Shown here: one piece after another, positions 33,924 through 47,500 of the stretch
How the letters are laid out: each line of letters opens with the position of its first letter
How positions within the stretch are numbered: the stretch's first letter is position 1
From: Chrysomallon squamiferum
Lineage: Eukaryota > Mollusca > Gastropoda > Neomphalida > Peltospiridae
Reading direction: 5' to 3'
DNA: 64,000 nt
Assembly (NCBI GenBank): GCA_012295275.1
Contig: CM022672.1
Location: forward strand, 24,199,930-24,263,929
The notes under the pieces: generated by a model
What the model was told of the DNA's origin: nothing
Database searches by the model: none
The model's input: the letters and a program-made list of their open reading frames with translations, nothing else
Translations under genes and position numbers: made by a program

Positions 33924-33934
33924 TAAACGGTAGT

Positions 33935-33935
<1 letters not shown>

Positions 33936-33965
<30 letters not shown>

Positions 33966-34012
33966 CTACGTGTGTTTTTTATCATTTTTTTTTTTTTTTT
34001 TTTTTTTTTTTT
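33936..34012. repeat. (AT)n and poly(T) tracts
   Basis: About 14 AT units at 33936-33965, then a T run of nearly 30 at 33984-34012. Confidence 0.95.
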
Positions 34013-36712
34013 GCCAGAAGTATGCTGTATAGAGAAAAACCGTAATGAAAATTATGAGAAATGATGGCTTGTGTTCCAAAATAATATTTGTTAATGAATC
34101 TGAAAATATAAAGTTTCACATAATATTAGTATTCGCTGGATGCTTAGATGATTTGCTTACAAAACATGTTTAAGTCAACCTAATCTTGATATTTGGGTTG
34201 GTGTAAACAAAAGAGAAAAAACATTATATATATATATATATATCTGAGAAACTATTACTGCTATGGAACTATGCTAGTAAGGGCATTGAGAACTCGTTAT
34301 TAGCGAAAACTACGATTTAGTCAGGTACCTATGTAAGGTAATTTATATAATTTTTTTTATACAGGCTACTAAAAAGAAGACAAATTAACGTCCTACTTCA
34401 GCAGGCGCAGTACGGCGGACAAATTGGTCAACAGCTGGACCACTGGCCAGCCTTGTCCTAAAGAGCACTTTTACATTGTATACAAATGTATTATAAATTA
34501 TAAAGAGATTAAGTTCGAAGTATTTATATGTATTATTGTGTATTTGTCATCCAGTAGAATACGTATATCTATACGTTTCTTGAATTATATTCAATAAGCG
34601 ATTTTTGTTTTATAGTTTTGAACTTATAATTTTGTCTAGTTGTAAGAAAGAAATACAAATTAAATAAGAATAAATTGAAAGAAATGAGTTATATATTTGA
34701 TGTGTGTGTTGAGAAGTCGAGGAAGAAAGACAAAAACTAACAATATCAAGAAGAGACAAATAAGGAAAATTAACAAGAAATCTAGGTATGTAGGGCAAGG
34801 TTTAGACGTATATACCTTAGTCTAGACTTTTAACCATTCACAAAGACACATACATGTGATCATCTCCGGCATTATGCAGTTAATTGATTAGTTTCCTCGA
34901 GCTGAAGAGATTATAGATTCATTTCAGTTCGTTATTTCCGATACTGATCAACTGAAAGGTTTATTTTGAGCAAGAGATCTCAGTTGTTGATGGAGTCGAT
35001 TGATTTGTTCCTGACGACGGCTTGTTATTCAAAGGTATTCTTGGTGTTTGGATTCGTCTGCAACTTGAACAATTGGCACAATGTTATTGTCGCAAATCCA
35101 TGCTTATTACATTACCAGATGACAGTCAAAAGACTGATTTTGTGGCGAGACATCAGAAAGTGACCAAATTTAACTGCAAGCGAAACCATTTATATCTGCA
35201 GCAAGAATACTAAAAAAGAACATTAAAATGGGAAATAAGGAGTGACAGATAAAATGACAGACACAGAGAGAAAGAGAGATCTTTAAAATATATATTAATA
35301 CTTTTAAGTAGAATCACCCTATAACATTGCTTAAAAGGTTGAAGACATTCAAATTCTGTTCAATGATAATCAGTAAGATTTTGAATAACAAGATACAGAT
35401 GCAACTACTTACCCTTCTAAATATTTTTCGAAATTTATTATTTCTTTTTCTCTTTCTCTCTCCATATGTGTTTGTGTGTGTGTGTGTGTGTGTTTGCGTG
35501 TGTTTGAGAGTGTGTACGACTATCACTAAAGAGAGCCATCTTTAGTTTAGTGGAATTATTAGTCGTTCCAAACAATGCCACCAGACAATATAATCCTTAT
35601 ATAGCGTTTTAATTATATTGTTAATTCTTTTAATTTAAACAGTTATTAATTTTTTCTTTCATTTTCAGTAACTTTGATATATTCCCATACAATAAACAGA
35701 CAAGAAGTAAAAAAGCAATAAGCCTCAAAAGAACGCGACGTTTATACTGTAATAAAGGCCAAATGCACATGTCTTACAATTTATTCTGTAAGCCAATCTA
35801 AGAAACGTTGGCAATTTGTTGGCATTTTTTCAATACACCTCATTTTGATGTGCTGAGATACACGTTTGGAATTTTGATATCACACGCAAGTCATTGACTG
35901 TACAGATTTTTGGAGATTAGTTAGAAAACAAACAATCAAAAAGGAATATAATATGTCTGTGTGTGTATGTGAATATGTATGTATGTACACATACATGTAA
36001 TTATATATAATAAGCATTTTCTTTGTAATTACATAGTAACAATGTTATATAACAGATTTCAAGACTTTTAAAACAGTATAATTAAGATAAGAAATTCTGA
36101 TATTACAGTAATTATATATTCTTATGTACCTATCAACAGTCACTGAAATATTATGTTACATATCTCCAACAGGCAGCAGTATCTGTCAGTGTTTGTCAGT
36201 TGTATATAAAAGCCCAGAATCGATCCTGCTACCAGTGGGGTCTTGAACATGATATTCTATAATTTGCACCCTTGTTTACGTAGTAATGTTTTCACAGCTT
36301 TAATACCTGACAGCCAACATGTTAGAGAGGCTCGAAGATTCATTAAAGATACATTAATTTTAATATATAACTGCCCGGGCATTCAGATACTCAGATCTGC
36401 CAGACATGAATATAATCTGCCAATTTACTAACAAAGAACCACATGCGAGATAAATATCTTATTTGTTTCATGTCTGTTCAGAACATGCCATAACGTTAAA
36501 GGTGCATTTTCATGCTGCGATTTGACGTAACGCTTTCCGATTAACACGGCACGAAAGGGCACGAATCTTAATACTTCATAATTATGACCGTGGTGAGAGG
36601 AAACACAATAATTATATATACTAATTGTGCTGTTGTGCCGTATGCTGTTAGTTAGCGGTATGATTTATTTCTAAATAAACAAATTGCATTTTAATGACAT
36701 TATCTACAAATA
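34013..36712. other. AT-rich intergenic stretch
   Basis: No gene is supported. Simple repeats: (AT)n at 34224-34244 and (GT)n at about 35472-35494. Two overlapping plus-strand frames at 34966-35213 and one at 36243-36431 have no recognisable motif. Confidence 0.5.
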
Positions 36713-37476
36713 CAGTGGTACCTTGACTTATAAGTTTAATTCGTTCCGTGACCGAGCTCGTATCTCAGTCTCCTCGTACATCAAATCAATTTTCTCAACT
36801 GAAATTAAATGAGATACCATTAATCCGTTCCAGACCCCAAAACCCATCCCATTTCTTTTTTTTTTTTTTTCTTTCTTTTTGGTAACTTTTTTTAAATAAG
36901 AAAAATGTATTTATAAATGACAAATACTGTATAAAAACAAAAGTAACGAAAATGTAAAGAAATAAATTGGTTTTGTAAAGTGTTTTTATCTTGGAGATCA
37001 GACAAATTATTTTAACGCCTTTGGCTGGAGTTGAGCTTCACTGTGGTACATATTGTAGAAGTATTACTATCGTACTTCCTATCCAAGTCGACTAAAGCAC
37101 ACCTCGCTCATGTTTTTCTATGAATTCAAGCTTTAATTCAATGGACATCATCCGCTTCTTCTTCTCTGCACTGTCCTTTGCACTCACTTTCTTGGGATCA
37201 ACGGCCAGATAAAAGAAATTTGGCAAAATACTGCACAAAACGCGAGCACAACATAACAGAGATGCATCCGCGGTGAGGTAACCAGGTGAAGTAAACGAGT
37301 GAGTCGCAGGATGCTGGACGGATGTTATGTTGATCGTTGCGCCAACTAGCGGCAGCGTATCTGAAGCTCGCTCGTAACTCGAATTGTGGCTAAAACCCAA
37401 AGCAAAAATTGACAGGGCGACTGCTCTTAACTCGAAAAACTGTAAGTTGGGACACTCGTAAGCCGATGTACCACTG
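36713..37476. mobile_element. Tigger/pogo-like DNA transposon, internally deleted (764 bp)
   Basis: Left end CAGTGGTACCTTGACTTATA and the inverted right end (read on the minus strand CAGTGGTACATCGGCTTACG) form terminal inverted repeats. The left end is preceded by TA; the right is followed by CA, probably a mutated TA target site. Inside, the minus strand carries the broken start of a pogo-family transposase. A T run at about 36857-36870 interrupts the left part. Confidence 0.85.
37030..37202 (-). pseudogene. Relic of Tigger/pogo transposase N-terminus (CENP-B-type helix-turn-helix)
   Basis: From 37202 on the minus strand the frame reads VDPKKVSAKDSAEKKKRMMS, then IELKLEFIEKHERGV, the first helix-turn-helix of pogo/Tigger transposases. 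It stops at 37092. The continuation is in the next frame (DLDRKYDSNTSTICTTVK, the second part of the same motif), and a further slip brings KGVKII. The start codon appears lost (GTT where ATG is expected before DPKK). It has at least two frameshifts and lacks the DDE catalytic part entirely, so it is dead. Confidence 0.8.
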
Positions 37477-38453
37477 CATTACTTTATTTTATATATCAGT
37501 TATTAGTATCATTATAGTTCTTGTTTACTTAAAAGGCTGAAATACCATCGTTACCATCATATTATACTAATATAACTTATTTGTTTTTGGTTTAATGTAT
37601 TTCATATATTAAATCCTTTTTTAATATCAAATTCTTTTGCAAGATTCCTAACAAGCTGAAAATCTAAGATTACAGATTCAGGTGACGACAAACAACGTAA
37701 TTCGTGATTTCTGTTTGCAGCTTAAGGCAAATGCGACTTGATCTTTCAGATATCGTGGGACAGAAGTTAATTGGTCACTCTCGCTCGATCTTCGTTATAA
37801 TCGATGAATGAATCATGCATAAATATGATATTGATTAATGTCATATACTAATATATCTCTAAAAACAGTTTGAAAATACTGTTAAATTACTAATAAATAT
37901 TGTACGAAGTTAGAATGCGTTATCATTTTCAAGTAGAAAAAAAAATCGGGATAGTGATGGCGGTAACAACTACAAATAAAAAATATAAAGATTATACCAA
38001 CATCCTGGATTAAGCATTTATTTCTTTTTTTAACTTTTGTTTACTTGTTTTTATCTTGAAAAATCTGTTTTACTCGTACATTCGTTCTTTTTCCCCCTAT
38101 CAATCAGGCTCCTCGTTATTTATTCTAAACCTTTTTGTTCTAACAAAATAGAATAAACGTGAAATCGTTCTGAAATTGTTCTTGAGATTTCTCGAGATAT
38201 AGCTCTGAAAACACTGCTACTGCTGCATAACTCATTAGTTTGTGTAACTAGACATTTTCTTTCAAGTTGTACTGCAGCGTGTGTGAAAAAACCAACAACA
38301 ATCTCATGTATTTCGGTTCTACACATTAAATGTAACCATAGTTTGTCAGCCGCGCTAAAAAAAAAGAATTCCATGGTTACGCTATGATAATTAAGGCGCC
38401 ATTAGAAACCCCGCTTTTTTTTGTTTTAACGAAACTAACTGTAGCCTACTTTA

Positions 38454-38454
<1 letters not shown>

Positions 38455-38496
<42 letters not shown>
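38455..38496. repeat. (AAT)n microsatellite
   Basis: About 13 AAT units. Confidence 0.95.
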
Positions 38497-40829
38497 TGCA
38501 TGTATGTATTTTAAGAAAATTCGTAAAAGATAAATACTGATAAATAGATGCAAATGACTGAAACCAGTTTATAGTCTGTATTCATATGTATCTGTGTATG
38601 TAAGTATTATCTTATTATTATTTCTTTTATGTTCGTTGTGGTAACTGAAAAATCGATGTACTAAGACATTTTACCACTGAAAACTGACCAAATGATGACA
38701 CTTTGTCGAAATCAATATAGCAGATTTGTCTTAGCAAAGTGCAATTCCGTATAAACATCACATTTTAATGTCTTTTGTAAATGCTATTCGTCGCATTTCA
38801 AGACGAAATACAAGCCCACCGATAAATATAATTCATATCCGATCGAAATCGTACAAATATTCTCCATCGATTATACAACCACCTTTTCAAACAAAGCGAT
38901 CTTTACAAACAAATAAGAGGAAGCAACCAGTTTGTCAATAGATAATAAATTTTTTAAAGAATTATAATATTGATATCAATGACAAGAAATAAGAGAGAAA
39001 CTTTTTTAAAATTTAAAATTAACATCAACTGTGCTATTATATTCAAAACATTTTAGCGTTTTGCTTGTTGTTAGTTCTGATTTTTCTTTTAACGGCTAGT
39101 TTAAGTCATAGCCAAAGATGCATTTTCTATAATCATTTTCATCACTGCATATTAACATCCTAAAATCCAATAAAAGAACACTCATTTGCACAGAGGTTGT
39201 TATGCCATATTAACTGAGACACATTAATGTAAGAGTGTATACATGATATTGAGATATATGTATTAGTAATAGCGCCAAAAGCTGCCGGGAATAGTGCTTT
39301 TCATTAGTCTTCTAATCTGGCTGATGAAAGATACCTCTTTCTCCCACAGAACGACTAATTCGATTATTGTCAAATAAACTCAACCAGGACATTCAGGACA
39401 GCACTGTCTTCTGCTCTTCCCTGATATTTATGGTAATAAAGAATTTACATAGCTAATTCACAAGACATTTGTTGTGTGCATAACAGTAACATGAAGAGAA
39501 AAAGAAAAAACAGTGATGTCACCATTATTGACTAACAACATAAAAAGTTTGTACCCTTTCCTTGTAGATAAAACTAAAAGGCCTAAATGGCGGGAATGGG
39601 AAATAGCCAGTGAGTACGGGGAAGAGGATTAATCGATCCTGTGACCGATAACAGTTCAGCTAGAGCCTGGGTGTTATGAAGAAATGTTCAGATTTCATAA
39701 TAGTTCATTCTTAAAACAATACTTTCCTAATGCATAGTCCTTTATTTTTTCATTCTTGAAGGTTAGCGATAAGAAAAATACTATTTTCCAAATGAATATC
39801 ATTTTTGTCAGTATTACTGATGCACAAACATATACTGAGAAACAAATACATTTTGTAGCATAAATTAGTCAGTAGAACAATGTATTATAAAAACCATACA
39901 TTTCCAGAAGACAGGATCTTTAAAAAGTAACGCTTACACAAACATCTTCTTCTTCTTCTTCTTCTTATCATCATTATTATCATTAATAGTAGTAGTAGTA
40001 TTTAAATTAATTTGAGTTCATTGTGAATACTAATCAATGTTTGTAGTTTTCAGATAAATGTTTGGAAAAGTATTTGTTTTAAATTATCTTGATACATTTT
40101 CTTTTCTTATAGTTCACTGAAGATGCTAATCAATGCAGATGAAAGACAAATATGAACATTTCACAGATTTCACTGAAACTATGGACCATCTTGTTTTATT
40201 AATTGCAATATTTTAAATGTTTAGCACTGGAAATGCTCACATAAAAGTATAACTTTTAGTCCAACTCCATAAAATTATTTATGGAAAATCTCTTTTAACT
40301 TTCTGAAGGGAAAGTTTATGACTTTTAAACTATAATTTATTACTTTGCAGCTATATCTGCCAGATCGTAGTTTTCGAGTTTTTATTTCATTGATGCAAAA
40401 TCAATCTGGTTTCTCTCTGAACTTTATTATTTAACAGTTGGACGTGAAGACACCGATAATGTCAGTATCAATCAAGATTATATAGCACGTAAAATCTTTC
40501 ATTGATATAAAAAAGCAAAAGATAATTTATACGAATAAATTAATATTTAAAACACTTTAACTATATAACTATGGACGTTCCCATAGACAGAAAATACATA
40601 AGTCGGCAACCAGAAAACAGAAATAAAACAACAACAACAATAAGAATAACAATAACGTCAAAAAAAAAAAAAAAACAAGTACATTATTATCGAACATTTG
40701 GATGTTACGTATAACAGCTGTGGTGTTCGCATCGCTGTATTTTCAATATTCAGTCTATTCTAAATAAATCCACTGAAAGATCGAATTACAAAGACAGAAT
40801 AAGCATATACTTTTCTTTCCGGAGCTGAA

Positions 40830-40831
<2 letters not shown>

Positions 40832-40882
<51 letters not shown>
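40832..40882. repeat. (ATT)n microsatellite
   Basis: About 17 perfect ATT units. Confidence 0.95.
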
Positions 40883-41590
40883 GTTAATTAGTTAGTGAGC
40901 TAGTTAACAGTAATGCTGATTTTAGAATTTGTAGTTATTTCTGCTTCATAACTTTGTGTTGTTAGTATGCTTTAAGTGGAAAGATATAACACACTATACG
41001 CACGTTTTCAATAGTAATACCTGACTAAGGTATTTAATATTTTTAAATTTATTTACACATTAATCTTTTCTTCTCACATAACGTTTATCCAAAACACATG
41101 CTGAAATACATTAAAGCATTGTCAGAACTAAAGCTGTTCTTTGAGCATGAAGAATAAAGCCTTATATGTGCGACGTGGCCTTTATTTAAAGTCACACCCT
41201 TGTTAGCAAAAGATATTGTATTTCTTAGCAGATGTACAGCATGTTTGAAACAAGCTCCGCGGGAAACATTTTATATATATATATGTATGTATGCATGTCT
41301 CTCTTAAGTTTTATGTATTTGTTACGGGTGTACAAGTTTAATTTTTTCAAACGAATACCTAATGAAATTTCAACACATTTTGTCAAAAGTATTATCCCTG
41401 GCAGTATAATACTGTTTGTTTGTTTGTTTGTTTTTCCCATACAGCGAGGAAGACCGCTGCGTCCACTCTATGGTCTTCTCTCGACGTATAGCAGCATCTT
41501 TGCATAAACAGGAAAGTAAACAATATATTTAAAATATTTAATAAGCCATAAGTACTGGTTGGAACAAGAAATAGCATAAAGATTAGGAAA

Positions 41591-41660
41591 ATTAGTAAAA
41601 TGATTACAGATTTGAACTTGCGACCTAAGGTCTACCCCTTAGTTACCGAGTGGCACCCAT
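41591..41660 (-). mobile_element. tRNA-like SINE head, minus strand
   Basis: Minus strand reads GGGTGCCACTCGGTAACTAA, then GGGGTAGACCTTAGGTCGC and AAGTTCAAATCTG. The last fits a pol III B box (GTTCAAATC), and TCGGTAACTAAGGGG is A-box-like. It is joined on its 5' side to a tetranucleotide array. No intact cloverleaf can be drawn, so it is a SINE fragment and not a tRNA gene. Confidence 0.5.
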
Positions 41661-41818
41661 ACATACATACATACAGACATACAGGCAGACAAACAGACAG
41701 ACAGACAGACATACAGACAGGCAGACAGACAGACAGACAGACAGATAGATAGACAGACAGACAGATAGATAGATAGACAGACAGACAGATAGATAGATAC
41801 ATAGATACAAACACATAT
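41658..41818. repeat. Tetranucleotide array (ACAT/ACAG/ATAG)n
   Basis: About 160 bases of ACAT, GACA, GATA units in blocks. Frames across it give Ser-Val-Cys-Leu repeats on the minus strand and are artefacts. Confidence 0.95.
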
Positions 41819-42972
41819 ACATAAAATAAATATAAAAATAAAAATAAAATGAAATCCTATTTTACTTTTGAGGGGACCTGAATTTATCATTGGAGCATGT
41901 ATATATATATATATATAAAATTTGGTTGTTGACCGTCGTTGAATCTGAATTTTTGTATTTAACGAAAAACAAGGAAGTGTATCAATAGTAAACAAATAAG
42001 AACAGCTTCTTTTAGTGGTCACTGATTAAATCCATTCAATCAGATTGCTTGTGTTCGCTCATAAACACTGTTGTTTGATTGTGCATAGATAGACGAGAGG
42101 TTAGTGCCCGAAAAGGAAACGAGACTAGATAAACGATCGTTGTTAGTGCCCTCGGCTGTTTGGGTTTTTTGTGTGTGAATTCAAGGCAACAGTTATTTCT
42201 TTTCAGAAATATATAATCATTTGAAAAACAAGCAAACAATGAAAATCATGGCAAACGAGTAGATGTTTTAACTTTTATTTATTTATTTACTCCTATTTAT
42301 TGTGTTGTTGATGTTGTTAGTATTACAAAAACCTTACTAATATGACATATATAATAAAGAAGGTTTTTGGAATGACAAAAAAAAAAAAAAATACAAAAAA
42401 AAAGAAGAAAAGAAGTGGAAAAATGTACACAGACGTAATCGAGTCTAAAAGGTATAAAGCAATATAGACATAATGTGAATTAGAATTAACATGTGAATTA
42501 ATATTCTTATGTATATGATATTTATAGATGTTTATTTATAGCACCTAGATGATTTAAAGAAATGATGTTATTTATGTTGGTGATAAATGTGATGGTGACG
42601 AAGATTATTATGATATTAACAACGATAACGGTTGCGAATAGTATTCTGTTTGAACAAAGTTCAGTACTTACACTTCAGTTCCAATCAGATATAAATACAT
42701 TCAAGGATTTACAAGTGGGCCAAGGTCTTCGGTCAGCGAGAGAAGAATACATGTAGTTCTCTTTGTTCAGGGACGAATCCAGTGACTCATTCCAGGCTAA
42801 ATAAAATAGAAAACATATATAACAGAAAACAAAATAAATTAAATAAATTATAAAAGAGGGTTTCCTTTAAATTCATTTAAAAATAAAACACAAATATAAT
42901 ACCAATACACACTGACGAATCCAGGATTTAAAAGAGAGAAATCTAAATCATAAAAAGTTTTAAAAACAAAAG

Positions 42973-43006
<34 letters not shown>

Positions 43007-44129
43007 GGTTGGGAGTCCGAGCAACGATCGTTTTTTATCGACATGAGATTAAAATCCAGGAGAACAAAGAAGAATTTCAGACGAATCTTATGAGAGCAAA
43101 GTCTTTGGTAGTTCCAAGCGTTAGTATCCTCATCCCTCACATTGTGTTGTCTGCCAAATAACGAGCTTCCTACGTTCTTTTTCATTCCTAATCATCCATG
43201 ACTATAATTTCCCCTACATGCCACGTAGGTGCTAATCAGAAGGTACAGAGACGCCGACGGAGCTAGATACTAAACAGATGCGAGAAAATCGTGATTTATT
43301 ACTTAACAGACACCTAATACATTCTAATACCAAAACATAAAAATAAAACAGCCTCAATCAGTTTCGTTCGGAGAAAAACGTATAGTTTTATTAATTAAAC
43401 AATTAATTGTGCTTTTGCGGGAGAAGTTTCGTAACTTCCTGAGTTTGAAAAAGAAAGCGATGTCGAATTTATTCATTTATTTTAATAGGCATCTGTGAGT
43501 TACACACACAAAATTATGAATGATTTAAAAACTGTCACAGTAATGATGCTGTAATCACAACAATTGCGTTGTAGGAGTAAACTACAAATAATATTAACTT
43601 AACTTTTACTCAGTTAAGCCTTTGACAGTTATTTTTGTAAAATCGTGGTCGTGATGGACTAATCAGTCAGCTAAATTAATGTAAGATGTTGAAATAATGT
43701 GTATGTTACTCTTAAATGTGTCTCTGTAATAAAGACATAATTATGAATAATAACTATTAACGTCACAGTAATACGTCTTTAACTATAAATAATAACTTTT
43801 ATATATCACACTGACGTTGCCATTATTATAAATAACACGTCTGAGGCAGTGTTGTGGCACCAGACACGTCTGTTATATCCCAGAAATGAAGCAGTTAACT
43901 GAACTATGTCGTTTGATTTCTTTATGCCCGATAATGCGCCATCAATTAATTCTTATGTAATTTTATCCTGATAGTCTCAGAGGTAATGGTTATGTGTTAA
44001 TGAAGATCGTATTGCTAGTGGTGAACTACACAGATGATTGTTCTTGTTATTTCTGTACATCAGAGGTGGAAGGGTTAATGTTTCAGGTGGTCGTGTTGTT
44101 TCAGGTAGTTACTCAAAAAAAGAGGGTTG
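41819..44129. other. AT-rich intergenic stretch
   Basis: No gene is supported. It includes A runs at about 42379-42392 and 42973-43004. An 80-codon minus-strand frame at 42943-43185 is partly poly-Phe from the A run, with no motif in the rest. Confidence 0.5.
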
Positions 44130-44147
44130 TTTATTATTATTATTATT

Positions 44148-44186
<39 letters not shown>

Positions 44187-44188
44187 AT
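44130..44188. repeat. (ATT)n-(TTG)n microsatellite
   Basis: TTA units turning into about 14 TTG units. The Leu, Asn and Thr runs in six frames come from it. Confidence 0.95.
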
Positions 44189-44206
44189 TAGTGTTGTTGC
44201 TGTTGG

Positions 44207-44473
44207 AGTGGCGTGCAGAGGGAGGGCCGAAGGGGCGGTGGTCCCAGGCATCCAAATCGGGGGAAACACATTCAATCAGAGAAATGAACTTAATAAATTT
44301 GGTTGATATATTTAAATCGAATAAAGTGTTTATTTTATGTTTCATCTGTGTTCATATATTCAAAATATCTTCCCAGCTCATAATATTTCTCAGTACTAAG
44401 CCCAATACTTGAATCTTTGGGGCATACAATCAAGGAATTGGCCCACGGTATCACCAGACCTCTGCACGTCACT
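44207..44473. mobile_element. Small element with 15-bp terminal inverted repeats
   Basis: Left end AGTGGCGTGCAGAGG (44207-44221), right end inverted AGTGACGTGCAGAGG (44459-44473), one mismatch. It is 267 bp long with a GC-rich left end (AGGGGCGGTGGTCCCAGGCA) and an AT-rich middle. It lies between TTG/TTA-rich tracts on both sides. No ORF. MITE-like; the superfamily is not recognised. Confidence 0.55.
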
Positions 44474-44530
44474 GTGCTGTAGTTATTATGAAATTGTTAT
44501 TGTCGTTGCTGTTATTGTTGCTGGGGGTGT

Positions 44531-44531
<1 letters not shown>

Positions 44532-44587
<56 letters not shown>
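44532..44587. repeat. (ATT)n microsatellite
   Basis: About 18 perfect ATT units. Confidence 0.95.
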
Positions 44588-44589
<2 letters not shown>

Positions 44590-47500
44590 ACTGGACTTAA
44601 AAGATTAGACAGACATCAGAATGTAACTCCACTATTATTCACGTTAACTAGACGAAAATAATTGCGAATATATATCCTATGTGCAATCAGTTATATATGC
44701 TAATACAATGTGCAACGATTAAACTAGTAACATAATTCACCTGATCGATGTTTAAAGACAAGCTGTCTGGCTGAGCACAAAGAGACAGACTGGAACTCAG
44801 TGGTTATCCACACATGTTTGTTTGTTATCAGTAATATATACCTCGCGTGTGTCTAGGTGTTTGCTGAGAATGATAGTAATAGAATATTGTAAGTATTAAC
44901 ATAGTTACCTCGTTTTGATCTCGGACAGAGATATCTGCATAACAGTATAATTAAAATGTATCTAGTCTTAAGAAAATTGTAATTATTAAATTCTTTAATT
45001 TATAGGTTTTGCAGATACTGTTTCTTTGTCAGTGCCTGGATATACTAGATTAAAAGCCTAAGTATTTTAAATTTATGATTCAACAAACAATAATCAGGTA
45101 TCTTTCCACGACATTTTCCGAAAACAATACTTTAAAAATGTAAACACACTTTCCAGTCAACCTGTATTGAATCGCTTATCTCAGTAACGCTAATGGATAT
45201 TGGATTGAAATTCTGTGACTGGTATATCAAAGTAGTGTTTAACGCATTCTTCTTCAAGGAAGACCAAAGAAAACGACTTCAAGCATGCGATTGCCGGTTT
45301 TCAGTCTGCATGTCAAACAACATGCTGAATATATAGATTAAGCCTCAACACAAGACTTACAATGCATTATGTCTGTCGTCTATAATTTCCAGAATTCAGT
45401 AATTATTATTTTCTGAATTTGTATGATAACAAGTTAATCCCGCAAGAATTCTGTCACGAATACCAACACCTGTTCATTATCATCTTAATGCTATACATTT
45501 CCGAAACTATTAAAACGGCAGGCACTGATAAAATTAAAGTCTTGCCTGCATCTTGACATCGAAAGAATAATTTTATTCAAAGCAAGTTCTGCACTAAAGG
45601 TACAGTGTTACATTTAGTCCATTATTCTCAAATGACTGTTTTATTTATTTTTCACTTCTACATCATAAGTTCGTGAATTATATACACTACTGCATAATAT
45701 GCTTTTTAATATAAGTTGATCTTTGGCGATAAACTCAGTTGGAAGCCTGCTTCCAGAACCGGAAACAACAGCTTTAACAGAAAATATTAAACCATTGCTG
45801 CTGATAAGTTCTCTTGGTTTGTCCTGCAGTGAATAATTTACCAAAAAAATTTATCATTCGTTATCTTGAATGTATTACCTCATTAATAATTACATTGCTG
45901 TCCAGATTCTGTGAAGACTTAATGCAGTTTTGATGCTACTGACATAGGCAGTCTGAAACCCCTAAGCATGTTTCTGCTAAAACAACATGTGTATTAAGAG
46001 ATTTGCATTAAATCTACACTGTTTCTACCACCAAAACCATTGTATATAATAAGCCCACGGCTACAGTTTCGATCGCCAAATGCCGCCGATCTCATATTTC
46101 ACTTGAAGTATGCTTTCAAGAAATGTCTGCAATGCCTTCTCGTTTTATGTTATAAAAATACTGAGAATGACTCCCTCTGTTATGAAAAATATTCTCAATA
46201 ATTTAGAACTGTCTGGCCATTTAAAATATTATTCATGATATAACTTTATGCAAAACCAAATAAAACAAAAATAATACTTACTATGGTTCTTCAGTTAGTG
46301 TAAAATATATTTAGCAACTGATCTGCACATTTCTAGATTCTTGCATAGAAAATTTGTCAAAGAATTGCAACTAATCTAGTTGCTGACAGAAACAGAAACA
46401 TTTAGCAGACAAATACTTTTGTTATTAGGGTTTGCGTTTTCGAGAAGGCACGCTGAGTCTCATAATGTTTAACACAAAACAATCATCTAAGAATAGACAA
46501 AAGCGTTCTGTATTTTCTGTGGCTCTAAATGCTTGCGTAACAGTAGTGGAATGTTTGTATTCCGAGACTGGTGCCACCTGAAAAGCTATAGAATCTCCGG
46601 AGGAAATTACAAGAAAATGTTTTCAATAATCCTTCCAGTCGCCATTCATAAATACCGGACATTAATTCCTACATATGTTTACCAACAATGCTAATTTAGC
46701 AATGGAAAAGTTTATTCTTTTTGAATTTATTTATTTGTATTTTTACCTCCGTCTTTAAGCTTTTCCAATAAATCTTAGATATGCATAATTTCTCTATTAT
46801 CATTCGACAAAAGCAGATGTGTATATTAAACCATCGAATACGAAGGGATTTAAACATTAATATTTTATGTACATACATATATATTTTTTTTTTTTTTCTT
46901 TTTCACAAAGCTCGAAGATTGTGCTTTGATATTATCATAATTGTTTTTAAATTGTTATATTTATGTTTATCTTTGCATTTGCCTTATACAATACTAATGA
47001 ATACTAAAAGATAAACGCATATTATCATAGGAAATATTAAATTATAATACATAATGGATTGGTAAAGAATTATTTTATGTATTTAAGAAAAGTTCTACTG
47101 GAAAAAAAGGTTATCAGTGGATATTTTTATTAATGTTTTTTGCACTGTCTATTCCGTTTTTCATCTTCTTATTTTTTCTATTCATTAATCCTTTTTCTTT
47201 TAAGTTTTTTTCTTTTATCATTATTATTATTTTTTTTAAATTATTTTTTATTAAATTATTTTAATTATTTATGTTTCTGTTTGAAATAATTATAGGATTA
47301 CATCTTTCTCCTCTGTCTTATGTGGCGTCATTTTATAACATTTTATAAAACAAAAATTTGTTTTATTGTCTTATTAAGGACGGTATTTACACCTTTGTAA
47401 TTTAAAACATATGCAAACAGAAAGTGTTTGTGCATTTGTTAAACGGCTTTAAAGAGGATGTTGGTAAATGCGCCAACAAAACAAAAAATGCTGACAAAAC

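Larger units (their letters stand above)
37477..41590. other. AT-rich intergenic stretch
   Basis: No gene is supported. It holds (AAT)n at 38455-38496, a CTT-rich tract at about 39947-39966, (ATT)n at 40832-40882 and scattered A/T runs. Short open frames at 38120-38374 (-) and 41225-41507 (both strands) have no motif. Confidence 0.5.

Noticed and set aside
42943-43185. 80-codon minus-strand frame ending in poly-Phe
   Set aside because: The end is an A run; the rest has no motif or splice support.
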